Shown here in pieces: positions 22,267 to 33,789 of a stretch of 64,000 nt of DNA. Source of the DNA: Xylogone sp. PMI_703 (lineage: Eukaryota; Ascomycota; Leotiomycetes); the NCBI GenBank assembly GCA_021399445.1, contig JAJTUQ010000006.1, forward strand, positions 1,302,001 to 1,366,000, given 5' to 3'. The position numbers were made by a program, and so were the translations under genes. Positions within the stretch are counted from its first letter, which is position 1. The number at the start of each line of letters is the position of its first letter. The notes beneath the pieces are model-generated. The model was not told where the DNA came from. It made no database searches and was given only the letters and a program-made list of their open reading frames with translations.

Positions 22267-24409
22267 ATGGCCACCGCTCTTGCCAGGAAGATCAACCTTC
22301 AAGCACGGCGTGATGCGCTGTTCCAGCCCAGTTCTATCTCTGGAGACTCATCATCAGGAGATTATGCGGGCCACCTAGGAGACGACGAGAAGAAAGTCAC
22401 ACAAGAGCCAGAAGTCACTGATGTGGTCTACGTTGCTGCTCCACTAGGCGTCCCGGAAGAGGAGAAACGTTTCTGGTTCCAGCGTCGAAAAGGCGTCTAC
22501 GACCCCAATGCTATCGCCACCCAACCCTCCGTATTTGATGACCCAGAGACCGCGAAGGAGTACCATCCTCCTGCCAATTGGGAGAACTTGAAACGTTTTG
22601 ATCCATCAGCAAGATGGACCTGGGGTGAGGAAAATAGGCTCATACGAAAAATTGACTTTAGGATCATGATATGGGCTTGGTGAGTGTTATCTCAGTCAAG
22701 ATCAATCGGATTGTTTCTAATGGTTTCAACCTTAGTATTATGTTCATGGCTCTTGAACTTGATCGTGCCAATCTGACTCAAGCTCTGACGGATAATTTCT
22801 TGCCAGATCTTGGTATGGATACTAATGGTACGTTCTCCCATTACTCTAGCATTGTATCTTCCAATGTGAGATCCTCACAGTATTGCATGTGATTTTAACA
22901 AAGCGACAGATTATAATCTGGGAAACACTGTCTTCAAGCTATCATTCTTATGTGCCGAATTACCTTCTCAGCTAGTCTCGAAATGGGTCGGCCCTGATCG
23001 ATGGATTCCAACTCAAATGGTCCTGTGGTCTATTGTTGCTTGTTCGCAGTTCTGGCTCAGTGGCCGATCAAGTTTCTTAGCTACGAGAGCACTACTTGGT
23101 ATTCTCCAAGGAGGCTTCATTCCAGATGTGAGCTTCCACATTTAACTATTAATAGAGACCTCTTGTACGCTAACACCGACGCAGATTATCCTATATCTCT
23201 CCTACTTTTATAAACACCATGAGCTTTCTATCCGTCTCAGTTTCTTCTGGACTGCCATGTCTGCTGCCGATGTTATTGCCTCTTTCCTGGCATTTGGCAT
23301 TCTTCATCTAAGACAACACTCAAACCATGCTGGATGGCGATGGATGTTTCTCATTGACGTAAGTATGTTTGAATATAACACTGTTCAAAGCTAACGCAGC
23401 ATCAGGGCTTGCTTACCTTTGTTGTTGGTATAGCTTCATATGCTCTTATGCCTGCTAGTCCGACTCAGACAGCTAGTTTTTGGAGAGGTAAAAAGGGATG
23501 GTTCACCGAAAGGTATGATAATATGTGCCAACCGATATATAGTACAATTAAGCTGACAATTCGAAAAGAGAGGAAGTCATTATCATAAACCGTGTCATCC
23601 GAGAAGATCCAAACAAGAGCAGCATGCACAACCGTCAACCAATCACTCCAAAGCTTCTCTGGAAGAGCATGTGCGATTATGATCTTTGGCCAATTTACCT
23701 TATCGGATTAACATTCCAGATTCCAGAGACAACGCCGCAACAATATCTTACTCTGTCTCTTAAAGGTCTTGGATTCGACACGTTCAAGACTAATTTGTTG
23801 ACAATTCCCAGTACCGTCTTACACATGTTTACCATGTTAATATTGACCTACCTGGCAGAAATATGGGGGGAATTAACACTGACGGCCATGATTGGTCAAA
23901 TATGGGCGCTACCGTTCCTTATATACTTATATAAAGTTGACATCAACAAAATTAATAAATGGTCCGCATGGGGGATTATGACGACCCTTCTCTGTTATCC
24001 ATCCGGTATGTGCAATCTCCCAGATAGCAAATTTTTTCAAAAATCAAGTCCTAATCATAATCCAGCACATCCAATTCAAGTCGCATGGAATTCCCGCAAT
24101 AGCAACGCTGTCCGTTCTCGAACCGTCTCCGCTGCTCTTTACAACATGACTGTACAAGCCGGTGCTATAATTGCTTCAAATATCTATCGAGCCAGTGATG
24201 CTCCTCGGTACAAGAAGGGAGATCGGGCGTTAATGGCTATCTCAGCTGGTAACATTGGACTGTATCTCTTTACTAAGGCCTACTATATCTGGCGAAACAA
24301 GTCCAGGGACAGGAAATGGAATGCCATGACTGAGGAACAGCGACTAGAGTACTTGGCCACTACCAAAGATGAGGGAAATAAGCGGCTTGATTTTAGATTT
24401 GCACACTAG
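22267..24409 (+). CDS. MFS transporter, DAL5/allantoate permease (anion:cation symporter) family
   Basis: Proton-coupled plasma-membrane uptake carrier for organic anions. Exons 22267-22679, 22736-22827, 22910-23127, 23185-23358, 23406-23512, 23569-24005 and 24066-24409 give 594 residues. A cytosolic N-terminus of about 130 residues precedes the first membrane span. The family signature [20 protein letters not shown] follows, then [20 protein letters not shown], and later WMFLIDG-type loop sequences. The last intron (24006-24065) is 60 nt, in frame and free of stops, so a retained form would add 20 residues. Yeast relatives carry allantoate, nicotinate, cysteine or sulfonate (Soa1). Given the divergent TauD-like neighbour, sulfonate uptake is the favoured inference. 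Confidence 0.87.
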
Positions 24410-24993
24410 TTTCTTTTATATGGACAAAGAAGGGTAGAAAAGTACAGAGATAAAATGAATTCATGTCGATCTTAGAGTGTGGTAACCGGAGTTAAGAGGT
24501 TGTCGCTATTCTAGATTTCCCCGGATTTGGGGTCATGATATACGAAAGCTTTAATGACAGATTTAAATTATCCTTGTTAATTGGTAGATGCACAAAAATA
24601 GAGTGATTTGTATATAAGACCAATAGAATTGTTTTACGACGTATTTGCATCTTTTTTTGTGAGCCACGTTACGAGGTGGAATTACTACTGATCATTGTCA
24701 CTCCATATTTCAGCTATAGCCACGTATTCAAATGTCTAGCTGTATTATTCCCTGGTAATTGAAGCCCAGACGTAGATAAACACATCTCTTAACTGAACAA
24801 TATTGCAGGTGCAGCGATCTGTACATGAAACCGTAACTGCAAGATGTTATCATCTTCACCGTCAAAAATAACCAAAATCGTTCATTCGTTAGACAATGCA
24901 GCATCTATATAGTCATGATGGCGTGTCATTCATGCATAGAGACATGATTCGTAAAAAAGAAAGAAAATGCGCATAGGTAGATAGTCTCGAAGA
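24410..24993. other. Convergent 3' intergenic region
   Basis: 584 bp AT-rich spacer between the transporter and methyltransferase 3' ends. No coding signal. Confidence 0.5.
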
Positions 24994-26970
24994 TCAGAGA
25001 CCCCCGGGTTTTCGTCCGTAAACAACCCGGCTGAATTAATCAGCATCTTTCAAATAGAAAACATGTCTAAGGTTAAACTTACACTGGTATGTATATATGT
25101 AGTCTATTACTCCTTATTTCTTCTCTTACTTTAATGAGAAGCACCTCAACTTCCTCAGGGGTCATTTTGAGACCTCTCGTGAACACGGCCATACTGAATG
25201 CCTGTAGACCCGATAAAAGATCTTCACGGTACTTTGATCTAATATTAGCATTGTATACTGATAGCATAGAAGTCAGGAAATGAAATACCCATAGACCTAG
25301 CGTCTTCATCTTCTTGCCCCGGACCCAAGTGCCAACTGGCCACTCGTATCTCTGCTCCACAACATCTTCAAATCCAGCCTCTTGTAAATACCGCTTATAC
25401 TTGCCCACACGAGTCCAGTCCTTCCCCAGGAGGGCAGTGCCTCGCATCATGAGCTCCACCCACTGCTCGGTGTATGTACCTTGGAGACTATCATCAATGG
25501 CTCGAAATGGCACAATGCAGTCCTGGAGCTCGAGGTAACCTCCTGGTATTAATGCTTCATAGGCTGACTGGACGACATTAACATGGGATCTGAAGCAGGT
25601 TGCCAGGGCTCTGCCATGAATATAATCAAATGGGTGGGTAAATGTCCAGGTATCTTCCGCATCGTCTACTTCAAATTGGCAGTTTGGAGGTACGCTGGTA
25701 GTTCAGTTATTTTCTCTCAAAAACGTAGATCTGCTTAGAAACTTACAATGCAGGCTGTATTGGACTAAGATCAGTGCCGATGACCTTTGCGGAGGGAAAT
25801 TCGGAAGCTAAAAGGGGTCAGAACTTGAGAATTTGAACCCTAAGGGTTCTGTCCCATACCAAATTCTATGGCCCAAAGTCCGGTGCCTGTTCCAATATCC
25901 AACACATTGTGCACTCCGCGTGGAATATCTTTGATTGGTGCAACATACAGTTGATTATCAAATGTCAACAAGAATAGATGATGTTGAAGATCTACCGTCT
26001 ATCAGTAGCTGACCAGACAACTATACTGAAACGGAAAACAGTCCCTACCTAATCTTTCCTGTTCTCTCTATGAATGGAATGTGAGCGAAAAATGCAGGCA
26101 GGTGCACTCAGTCAGCTGACTCACCTCGTCATTGGGGAAATGATATACTAGACGTCACATTAGTGAATTTATCCACATAAGCGTACCCAAAGAAGTCTCT
26201 ACGTACCTCCTTCTCTGTATCGATGATACGTGCGTCCATTCTCTTCGATAAATTCATACACGCTAGATCGAGCAGAAAATGTGGACGATCTAAACTGAGT
26301 TCAGCTACCTTGCAGGACTTTAGTAATGGAGTACTTGAGATACGTACTGAATACTCTCTCCGTCTCCCAACGCAGAATCGTTATCTGTATCTGTGTCTAT
26401 CTGTAGATCATTTTAGCATCAGTTTAGCTAGAACAACTAGAACCACTAGGCTGCGGGGCCTAGGGCGTAACTGACGGGTAGCTCTGGATTGTAGCTCGAT
26501 TGAGCTCCAGATGACATAGACGCTGCTTCAGAGGCCTCATTAGAAGCTTCGGCAGATGGCTGTGACGGCTCAGGCACCTGGACAGCAGGCGCAGTTGTCT
26601 GGGTGGGTGCTATAGAGGATTCTGGGACCGAGTCCACTGGGTGCCCGCCATCGTGAGGTGGGGCAGCACTTGGTGCACCTGGATACGATCAATGAGGATT
26701 TCGTTCAGCGTTTCAGGAACATGTGTGCCTGAAGGATATAGTACGGTACCTGTGATATTATCCTGGGCCAAGACAGGATGTCCCGTAGGAGTAAATTGAT
26801 CTACAAGTGAGTGATCCTCAGTGGTGGTGCTTGGTGGGACGGCATCTCCTGCAGCTGAGTCGATGTAACGATATTAGCGCCCGCGGGTTCCCTCAAGTGA
26901 AATATGATAGCTTGGGCGACCTACCGTGATCCTCAGGACCCGGATGGCTCTGGGCTGGTGGTGCTGGCAT
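24994..26970 (-). CDS. LaeA-like SAM-dependent methyltransferase
   Basis: Putative methyltransferase of the fungal LaeA-like/TAM family. Eleven reverse-strand exons (26970-26925, 26854-26750, 26678-26476, 26400-26348, 26289-26207, 26147-26125, 26067-26049, 25991-25860, 25807-25747, 25694-25083, 25030-24994) give 457 residues. The disordered N-terminus has DTDTDNDSALGDGES, then FIEENGRTYHRYREG, VYHFPNDE and LDLQHHLFLLTF, all in family order. SAM motif I is VLDIGTGTGLWAIEF (about residue 208), followed by KVIGTDLSPIQP and FDYIHGRAL. The C-terminus closes as RVVYGRKPGGL only after the 52-nt last intron is removed; an unspliced read stops early. Exons 6 and 7 are 23 and 19 nt. The substrate is unknown, and no adjacent polyketide or peptide synthetase is present. 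Confidence 0.88.
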
Positions 26971-27413
26971 ATTTGCACACACAGTCCTGAAGCATAATTG
27001 AGAGCAAAGAGACAATTGCAGGAGGTATTTCGTAGATTTGTTGGTTTTAGCGGGCGGATGATGGCGGCCACTAGAAACTGGGGGCTGTTGGTCAAATACA
27101 ACGGGCTGTCCCCGCTCAAACTGGCGCTGCAGCGTCGCCATTGATTGCGGGTAGTTGCGCCGAGTCCCGGATAATAATAGAAATATCATCTTTGGATAAA
27201 GATCGCAAACATTCCAACAAAAGCAAGTCGCGGTCACAAGACTACTATCGAGATAGCTCTTTGCTCGCATTTCCATTGTATCCACAGGTATAGAGCGACG
27301 ATTTGTATAGGATTATCTCGGTCTAGTCTGTTGTGGTGACGATACAGTACACATTACGGTACAAGTTTTATATAATACAGCAGCTTCCACCAGCCCACTC
27401 ATGGTAGCTTAAT

Positions 27414-28483
27414 TTATTTCTTCCAGTCCCCAACATGCTCAAGGATAATTTTTGCGGCTTGCTCAGGACTGTGCTGGCGACCAATAGCTTCCACGAAGTC
27501 TCCTTCGGGATCCATTAGATAGAAATATATGCTATGGTCAACGAGATAATCCTGTCCCGGCTTAACATTTGGTGGTGTGCTGAAGTAGACCCGGTACTTC
27601 TTGCATATGTCTTTTATCTGTTCCCATGTACCAGTGAGGCCGACTATATCAGGATGAAATTCACTGAGATACTCTTTGAGCACCGCTGGTGTGTCCCGCG
27701 CGGGGTCACAGGTTACGAAGATTGGAAGAAGATTGGGCATCGAGGGAGCCTTGGCCTTGTTGACCGAGTCTATCATGATGGCCATCTTATCGAGCTCCTC
27801 AGGACATATATCGGGACAGTGAGAAAAGCCGAAATATACCTGATGTAGTATGTTAGCATTGCCAAAACATAAATTAGCCATTTATCAGCTGCCCAACTTA
27901 TAGGCCAAGGTCCTCCCTCCCCCTATGCTCCCACTTTAGGAATGACTAACCAGAGAATATTTGCCTTTCATATCAGCATCGCTAAAAGGCTTCCCATTCT
28001 GATCAGTCAATTGAAACGGCCCTCCAACCTTCGGTCTTCCCACGCCTTTTGCAGCTTCAGCAACGCGCAATCGTTCCATGCGAGCTTTCTCATATCGAAA
28101 GTATACAATAAGTCCGGCCCCCGCAGCAAGGAAGAGCACCCCTGCTTTCCATGAGAATGGCTGTTTCACAGGATTAGCAGATCTGAGCCAGCCGTAACAA
28201 CAGCTCAAAATCAAGCCTAACTCACACCTGAACGATACCGTGATCGTTGTTCCTCCACAGTCTTATATAATTTCGATTGGCTCGTTGTGAATTGCCTTCT
28301 CTCAAGAGCTTTCGTGGCGCCAGAGGAGCTTAGTCGAACGCATGATTGCGCGTGAGCACATTTATTGAGCGTTGCTAGAGACCTTCGTTGGCATTGACTG
28401 GAAAAGAGCGGTTGGCTATTATTCTGGAGACTCCGAGATATACTCGACAAAAGAGCCCGACTGGGAACCAATTGTTTTGTCAT
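27414..28483 (-). CDS. sco1: Mitochondrial copper chaperone SCO1
   Basis: Inner-membrane copper metallochaperone that loads the CuA site of cytochrome c oxidase subunit II. Exons 28483-28226, 28160-27951 and 27839-27414, all phase 0, give 297 residues. The N-terminal 80 residues are Arg/Ser-rich without acidic clusters, as in mitochondrial targeting sequences. One membrane span follows (AGVLFLAAGAGLIVYF, around residues 92-108). The thioredoxin-like intermembrane domain has the copper ligands in HCPDICPEELDKM (about C164 and C168) and the distal His in LVDHSIYFYL (about H258). TCDPARDTP is the conserved SCO family turn. Length matches yeast Sco1. Confidence 0.95.
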
Positions 28484-28940
28484 GATGTGCAGTCTAACTT
28501 GTGGAAGCTGCTGTTACAAAATGGTGCTGTGATCATGATCATTTTCAAGCAGATGCCGCATTATCATATCCCGCCACTATTAGTTAGCGCAAGGTAGATT
28601 ACTGAATGCCTGACAGAGTGCCAAAAATATAAGGCACGAGATATCACTTATTTCTATGAACACCATTGAAGATGTATTAAAGTGCTTCCCATTATAAAGC
28701 AAACTAACCATTAGGCTCTACGAAATCAATGAAGAAATGCCCCTAAAAGTACAGGTGTCATGTTCGCTATGCTGACCCCTTCGCTGAGCTCGCCGAGAAA
28801 CCAATCGACGCCAGAAAAAATGCACTTCCTGTAGCCACCCTCCTGAATTTGATTAAAGGAACCAAAGCACTACCCAATGTACTCCATCTCCAACTCGAGA
28901 TTATTAGTTTTCAGGCAAACTGCTGTGTCCAAGTGCCCTA
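28484..28940. other. Intergenic, SCO1 promoter
   Basis: 457 bp between the SCO1 start codon and the 3' end of the next reverse-strand gene. No coding signal. Confidence 0.5.
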
Positions 28941-31244
28941 TTAGTCTCGTCTGCTCACTTGACTTGCGCTAGTTCTGCTGCGCTCATCTTCTTCCAAAAC
29001 ATCACTAAGTCTAGTAGGATGATGGTGACGGGGAACTGCCTCCCATCCTGGGCCAGCACCGTATCCCTGACCTGAATAGTCGACGGTTGGCTGGTTGACT
29101 GGAGCGGCGGTTGAGGACGAAAAGGCTGGGTGAGACGCTGATGGTCCATAGCGGTTCAAATACGCTAGTTCACGCTCGCGCTCGGCAGCTACATCATACT
29201 CGTCTGTATCATCGTCAGAAGCAGGTGCTTGGTATCGGATTCTATTTCCCCTTGCGTCCCTAACGAATTGACCCTGTGAATCAATCTCGTACTCTTCCTC
29301 CCCAGATTCAGAAGCTCCATAAGAAGCATGCTCAGCACCACTGGTAGGATGAAGAGAGACTCCCTGTTGTTGTTGATAGAAAGCACTAGCAGATGCAGGC
29401 TGCACAGCAGGAGCTTGGGAGTACTCCGCCGCCTTAGGTGTTGCTGGGCCTTGAGAATCGCCAGACTTGGGGGTGCGAGCGTACGCTTGATAAGATGGAT
29501 CACTATTGTCGATAGGTCCCTCCGGGATAGCGGGTTCCTGAGAGGCAAATGCACCCTCCCGAGGAGGAGCATCACGGGTGCTACCCTGACGGCTGGGCAT
29601 GCCTTGCATCATTGGTACGACCTGAACTCCGCCAACAAGTGTTGGTCTGCCATCTCGCAATGACATAGTTCTCTCGCGCTCCTCCTGCTCCCGGCGTCCA
29701 AGCTCCTCCCATGCTCGTCTAGCCTCCTCCTTCGAAATCTGAAGTTCACGCTTCATCTCAGCAAGTTTTTTGTCAGAGCTAGATCTGACTCTCTCCATCT
29801 CTATAGCCTCAGCAATTGCTGCAGCTCTTCCCTTTCTCTCTTCTTGCAAGTTGAACTCAAGCATTGCTTGGACTTCCTGAGCACGTTCTTGATCCTGTCG
29901 AGTTTCGAAAAACCATCTCTGGAACTTACGCTCGGATGAAGCTCGGAGACGCTGAAGTTCTACGACAGCATGGAATAGGTTTGCACCAGCGGCTGATAGG
30001 TCAGTAACTTGACGGGCCAGTTGTTGGGACAGCGGGTCTCTATCAATCTCCTTAGCGTTCTCCTCCAGTCTCCGTATCCAGAAAGAAGTTAGTCCTTCCC
30101 AGTGGGCTGACAAAGTTTCCCAGCGCTCGAAAGCATGTGGAAAGGATGAGCGAGTTGGACCACCAGTAGCAGTAGTTCCTGCTGCCGGGGCTGCTCCAGG
30201 AGGTGCAGGGGCTGAAGCTCCGGGATTGTTCTGACCTGGTACAGTACCCTGTGCTGTAGCTTCAGGCTTGACTGCCCTTGGCAATCCCTGAGATTGAGCA
30301 GGACCACGAGGTCTTGCTGTGGCAGCTTCACCACCTCCCATGGCACGTCCTCCTGTACCACGTCCTTGGAGCGTTTGTTCCATAGGTTTGGCTGTGCCGT
30401 CATCAGCTCCTGTAGCAACTCCAGCTCTGCGCTCTGATCTCTGAGAATTATCGGAAATTCGTTGTCCAGCTGTACCACCAGACTCTCTCTGTAAGCTGCT
30501 TTCACCGCCTGCTCTCTGTGGTTGTGCAGCGCCAGCAGCTGCAGCTCTCCTCTCTGCACTTCTTCTCTTCTGTTCCTCCAACAAGCGTGCCTCTTCCTCT
30601 GCGCGACTTCTCTCCAGCGCTTCCTGATCTGCTTTCCGTTTGGCATCTCGTGCAGCGCGCTCCCTCATGATGTCCCTAGGACTTCTAATGCCTGGTGAGC
30701 CAGTGCTGGCTGGAGCAGCCTGGGGTGCGGGTGGAGCCCTCAGACCACCACCGTTTGCTGCGGTTCTTCCATTGCCAGCGGCTGATGGATCACCACCAAA
30801 TAGATCAGCCATCGAGGCGTTCTCCTCGATTATATCTGGCGTGAAGGGGTGTGGCCGTCGAAGGGCTTCTTCAAGTGCGTACAGGATAGCACTTGATCTG
30901 TTCTTTGAAATACGTACTGCGCGATGAGGATGTGGTTCGGTTTGAGGAGAATGTTCTGGGGAACTTGGTGCTAGTTGAGTAGATGAAACAAGGTCGTCTT
31001 CGAAGTCATTCGTAAGCTGTTGCTCGCTCCGTTGTCCTTGAGCAAATCTAACACGAAGAGGCGGTGAAATGCCCGGTGCTACTGCTTCGATATGAGTTCT
31101 TTGGAGTAGTTGTGGCTGCTGGCGCCGTTCTGTGGGTTGCGTAACTCGGTCGTGGACGTCGTAATCGTAGCGGTCGTTAAAAGGACGTGATGTTTCTTTC
31201 GTCACTGCTGCGGCTTCAGAAACCTGGTGACTTGTGGGAAACAA
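28941..31244 (-). CDS. Disordered coiled-coil protein, unknown; true start uncertain
   Basis: A continuous reverse-strand frame of 767 codons. I do not recognise a family. The first 143 codons contain no AUG; the frame opens nine bases after a stop with TTG at 31244. The first ATG is at 30812 (MADLFGGDPSAA), which would give 623 residues. The pre-ATG part reads like real protein (SSAILYALEEALRRPHPFTP), so an unseen upstream exon or a near-cognate start is possible. From about residue 190 there is a Lys/Arg/Glu-rich predicted coiled coil (RKADQEALERSRAEEEARL), then a Pro/Gly/Ala-rich linker and a second long helical stretch around residues 400-530. The tail is Ser/Pro/Gln-rich with an acidic patch (DDDTDEYDVAAERE). 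It is probably a scaffold-like protein. Confidence 0.7.
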   Translation of the reverse strand: MFPTSHQVSEAAAVTKETSRPFNDRYDYDVHDRVTQPTERRQQPQLLQRTHIEAVAPGISPPLRVRFAQGQRSEQQLTNDFEDDLVSSTQLAPSSPEHSPQTEPHPHRAVRISKNRSSAILYALEEALRRPHPFTPDIIEENASMADLFGGDPSAAGNGRTAANGGGLRAPPAPQAAPASTGSPGIRSPRDIMRERAARDAKRKADQEALERSRAEEEARLLEEQKRRSAERRAAAAGAAQPQRAGGESSLQRESGGTAGQRISDNSQRSERRAGVATGADDGTAKPMEQTLQGRGTGGRAMGGGEAATARPRGPAQSQGLPRAVKPEATAQGTVPGQNNPGASAPAPPGAAPAAGTTATGGPTRSSFPHAFERWETLSAHWEGLTSFWIRRLEENAKEIDRDPLSQQLARQVTDLSAAGANLFHAVVELQRLRASSERKFQRWFFETRQDQERAQEVQAMLEFNLQEERKGRAAAIAEAIEMERVRSSSDKKLAEMKRELQISKEEARRAWEELGRREQEERERTMSLRDGRPTLVGGVQVVPMMQGMPSRQGSTRDAPPREGAFASQEPAIPEGPIDNSDPSYQAYARTPKSGDSQGPATPKAAEYSQAPAVQPASASAFYQQQQGVSLHPTSGAEHASYGASESGEEEYEIDSQGQFVRDARGNRIRYQAPASDDDTDEYDVAAERERELAYLNRYGPSASHPAFSSSTAAPVNQPTVDYSGQGYGAGPGWEAVPRHHHPTRLSDVLEEDERSRTSASQVSRRD

Positions 31245-33606
31245 AGTGAATATTCAGATCGCTTAGGCAAGAAGATCTGTATTCGCAGGTTGAATGTGAG
31301 ACAGCGTCACACTAAGATGATGGCAGGTGATGGATACCTCGATAGACCGAGCGATTATAAAATCGCTTTTATCGAAGTATGATGAAAAGTTGTGAATGGG
31401 AACTAATGTGGTAAGGAAAGACCTAACGATCTAGTCCCAGTCCGAGAACAACTGTGCGTTGTTGAAGTTGGGAGGTTGGGCCAATGGATGTGACCTTCGT
31501 GGTGGTGAAAACAAGATGGCTGGGTCGAAAGTAGAGACACGAGCGCACAACCTAAATGACAGCACCGCAGCGCAAACACGGAATAAGAAAAGCAAAATGA
31601 TCGCACCAACGTCAACACCAAAATTTACACGCCAGAAAAGAATTAAAAGCAATTATAACAGTCCTTGCGAAAGCTCAAAATAAAGCTGATCTTGCAAACA
31701 CATTCATCCCTCAGCTCCAATTGCGATTTGTTCCTAGGCGGGTAGACGTGCAATGGTCGCGACGGTCGAGGCCTGTTTCAACGTTGTCAACTGTGCGACA
31801 AGAACCACATCTGCAGAAGTGAAACGGCGCAGGAGGACAAAACCACGTTTGCTATGGTAGGTCGCGTGTTGCATTGGACCTGTCATTGTCTATATATACA
31901 TTGGGACAGGTCAATTGAGGACAGCGTACGGAGTAGAAGGTGTTGGTCAGGTACAGAGAAGGGGAGTACGAGGTCATTTTAATCGAAAACGCCGCAGCGG
32001 CCAACACAGAAATTACGTTCCACGGCATGGTGCAACATTCCCTGCACAAGCCGGAGATCAAGCTCTTTCAGTGCCAGTATGCTCATTTATTAGTGTCAGC
32101 ATGAGGGCGCACAAAATATGCACGAGTAGGCATGTAATTATCACTACGACCGAAGAGGGACGGGACGGCAAAGACAATGCCACAAGAGCAGCACGGAGAC
32201 GTCGCCAACCTCAACACAACGGCATGGCAATCGCATTCCCACTCAACACGAATCTGATCTGAGGTGTACTCGGTACTCTCTGTGACAGCTGGACACTGAT
32301 CTCACTATGCTTTTCCATCAGATCCAACCTGATTTCGACGCGGCTCGCAGTTAAATTGCTTGCATGATAACTCGCTGGAAAAAATGGGGAGGCTGGGAGC
32401 GAGCGAACCTGGGCCGTACCTTTTCCTCTCGCCTGAGCTTGCCAACGCATCACTTCAGATTATCCCGTATTGAGTATCGCGCAGCCCTATAGAGACCCAA
32501 TCTGCGTCATGGCAGCATGGAACTGGGTGGAAGATGATGATGATGCGCTGTCGCTTTCACTGATAGGGCAGCTTACTGCAGAACTCGAGACATTCAGTAG
32601 TAATTGGTAGCCATTGCAGCTGGAAATCGAGATTGTATGTTGCCTTCACCACGATGCCACGTGCGCTGGGTGGGAAACTGTGGATTCCGACTCTCGATGC
32701 ACCCAAAGCCACAAGCAACTGACAGCTCTTATAACAGTTGTCCAATTAGCCACCAGAGACGATATGCGTCTCGAATATCGAAAGAAATCTAATTTTCAAT
32801 GGTTATCAGCCTCTTACTCTTATGTTGCACAAGATCTGGGACTTCTCTCCAATTGTATTTTTTGGGTGCCGGCCTATCGCAAACCTTCTTCCCACTAAGG
32901 ATATTAAGAATACAACTAGGGATCCGGCAGCGGTCCTTGCCGCCATCAATACCTAGGAAAATATTAGCATAATCGTCTCATCTCATATGGGTATCGGATT
33001 TGGATACAAGCTTCAGCCATCAGGTACTCGTGCGAACATCGGCCTTCAGAAAGTTTATTTCGCACGATAAGTACCCACTTACATCCGAGGTCATGAGGAT
33101 TGGTTCCGAATCGGAGCCCAACTTTAACTCCTTAGCGGCGGGAGCTCCCGCTCTTAGCGAGGAAAAGGTCAGATTTCAATCACGTGATCAAACTCATTGA
33201 AACAGTAAGCAGTCCAGATTCCAGCACATGGTGGCAAATAGCAGAAAGTAAATACTACTGTCATGCTGTCCAATGAGAGGGACAAATAAGCTGATAAATT
33301 TTTGTTCGTTCTAGAATCTTTTATTCAATGGAACATACGCTCCGATTACTCGTGGTTGGGTTGTCAAATTTAGGGTGACGTCAAAGCACTGGGATGGCGC
33401 CGGGATTTGCCTCGGCGTAGTCATATCGGAGAAATTTCGCAGATGGTCGGACGGCAAAGAAAAATCTCATAGGACAGGGGAGAGTATGGCAATTGCTATA
33501 TAAATGATGCTATTATCTCATCCAAAAATGTTTTTTGCCATTAACTATCTCAAACGTTCTTCAAGCCCTGTCGCGAGGCAAAAATACACAGAAAAACGAA
33601 GCAGCT
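31245..33606. other. Long intergenic region
   Basis: About 2.4 kb with no supported gene. The reverse strand has no ATG between 31244 and about 31700, which bears on the start of the preceding gene. A perfect E-box palindrome ATCACGTGAT is at 33179-33188. A CRE-like TGACGTCA is at 33376-33383, upstream of a TATA-like element. The open stretches here lack domains. Confidence 0.45.
33376..33383. promoter_or_regulatory. CRE-like palindrome TGACGTCA
   Basis: Exact 8 bp bZIP/CREB-type palindrome, about 115 bp upstream of the TATA-like CTATATAAAT (33497-33506) that precedes a small open frame. Binding is inferred. Confidence 0.4.
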
Positions 33607-33789
33607 ATGTTTGGTTGGGTTAAAAACTTCTGGAAAACAATCTCCACTGGCTGGGTCCTTGAATACCCCGATTCTGATGATGGACCGCGTGACTTCTTCG
33701 AGAGGAAAAAGGGCCGTACATGGCCTGAGATGCAGCATGCCAAAGCCGAGAGATTCCAACACGCGGTCGACGAACGGGAAGCCTATTAA
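33607..33789 (+). CDS. Small hypothetical protein, 60 residues
   Basis: Single-exon frame beginning MFGWVKNFWKTISTGW and ending in a charged helix-prone tail (RTWPEMQHAKAERFQHAVDE). I do not recognise it and see no signal peptide or membrane span. Support comes from promoter geometry: CTATATAAAT is 100 bp before the ATG and a CRE-like palindrome lies further upstream. The frame is open a further 24 codons upstream, but that part starts with a non-AUG codon. It could be a chance open frame. Confidence 0.35.
   Translation: MFGWVKNFWKTISTGWVLEYPDSDDGPRDFFERKKGRTWPEMQHAKAERFQHAVDEREAY

Noticed and set aside
25072..25082. Methyltransferase stop at the TAA inside GTAAGT
   Set aside because: The TAA lies in an intron donor; removing the 52-nt intron restores the family C-terminus. 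A 16-nt intron ending at the nearer TTAG was also considered and dismissed as too short.
26874..27285. 130-codon reverse frame upstream of the methyltransferase
   Set aside because: Its end overlaps the true first exon (MPAPPAQSHPGPEDHG, in the same frame), but the upstream part is promoter; the intron donor at 26924 ends the coding exon.
31740..31860. Cys/His-rich stretch (RCQLCDKNHIC)
   Set aside because: Short, with no start, no clear splice partner and spacing that fits no known zinc-finger family.
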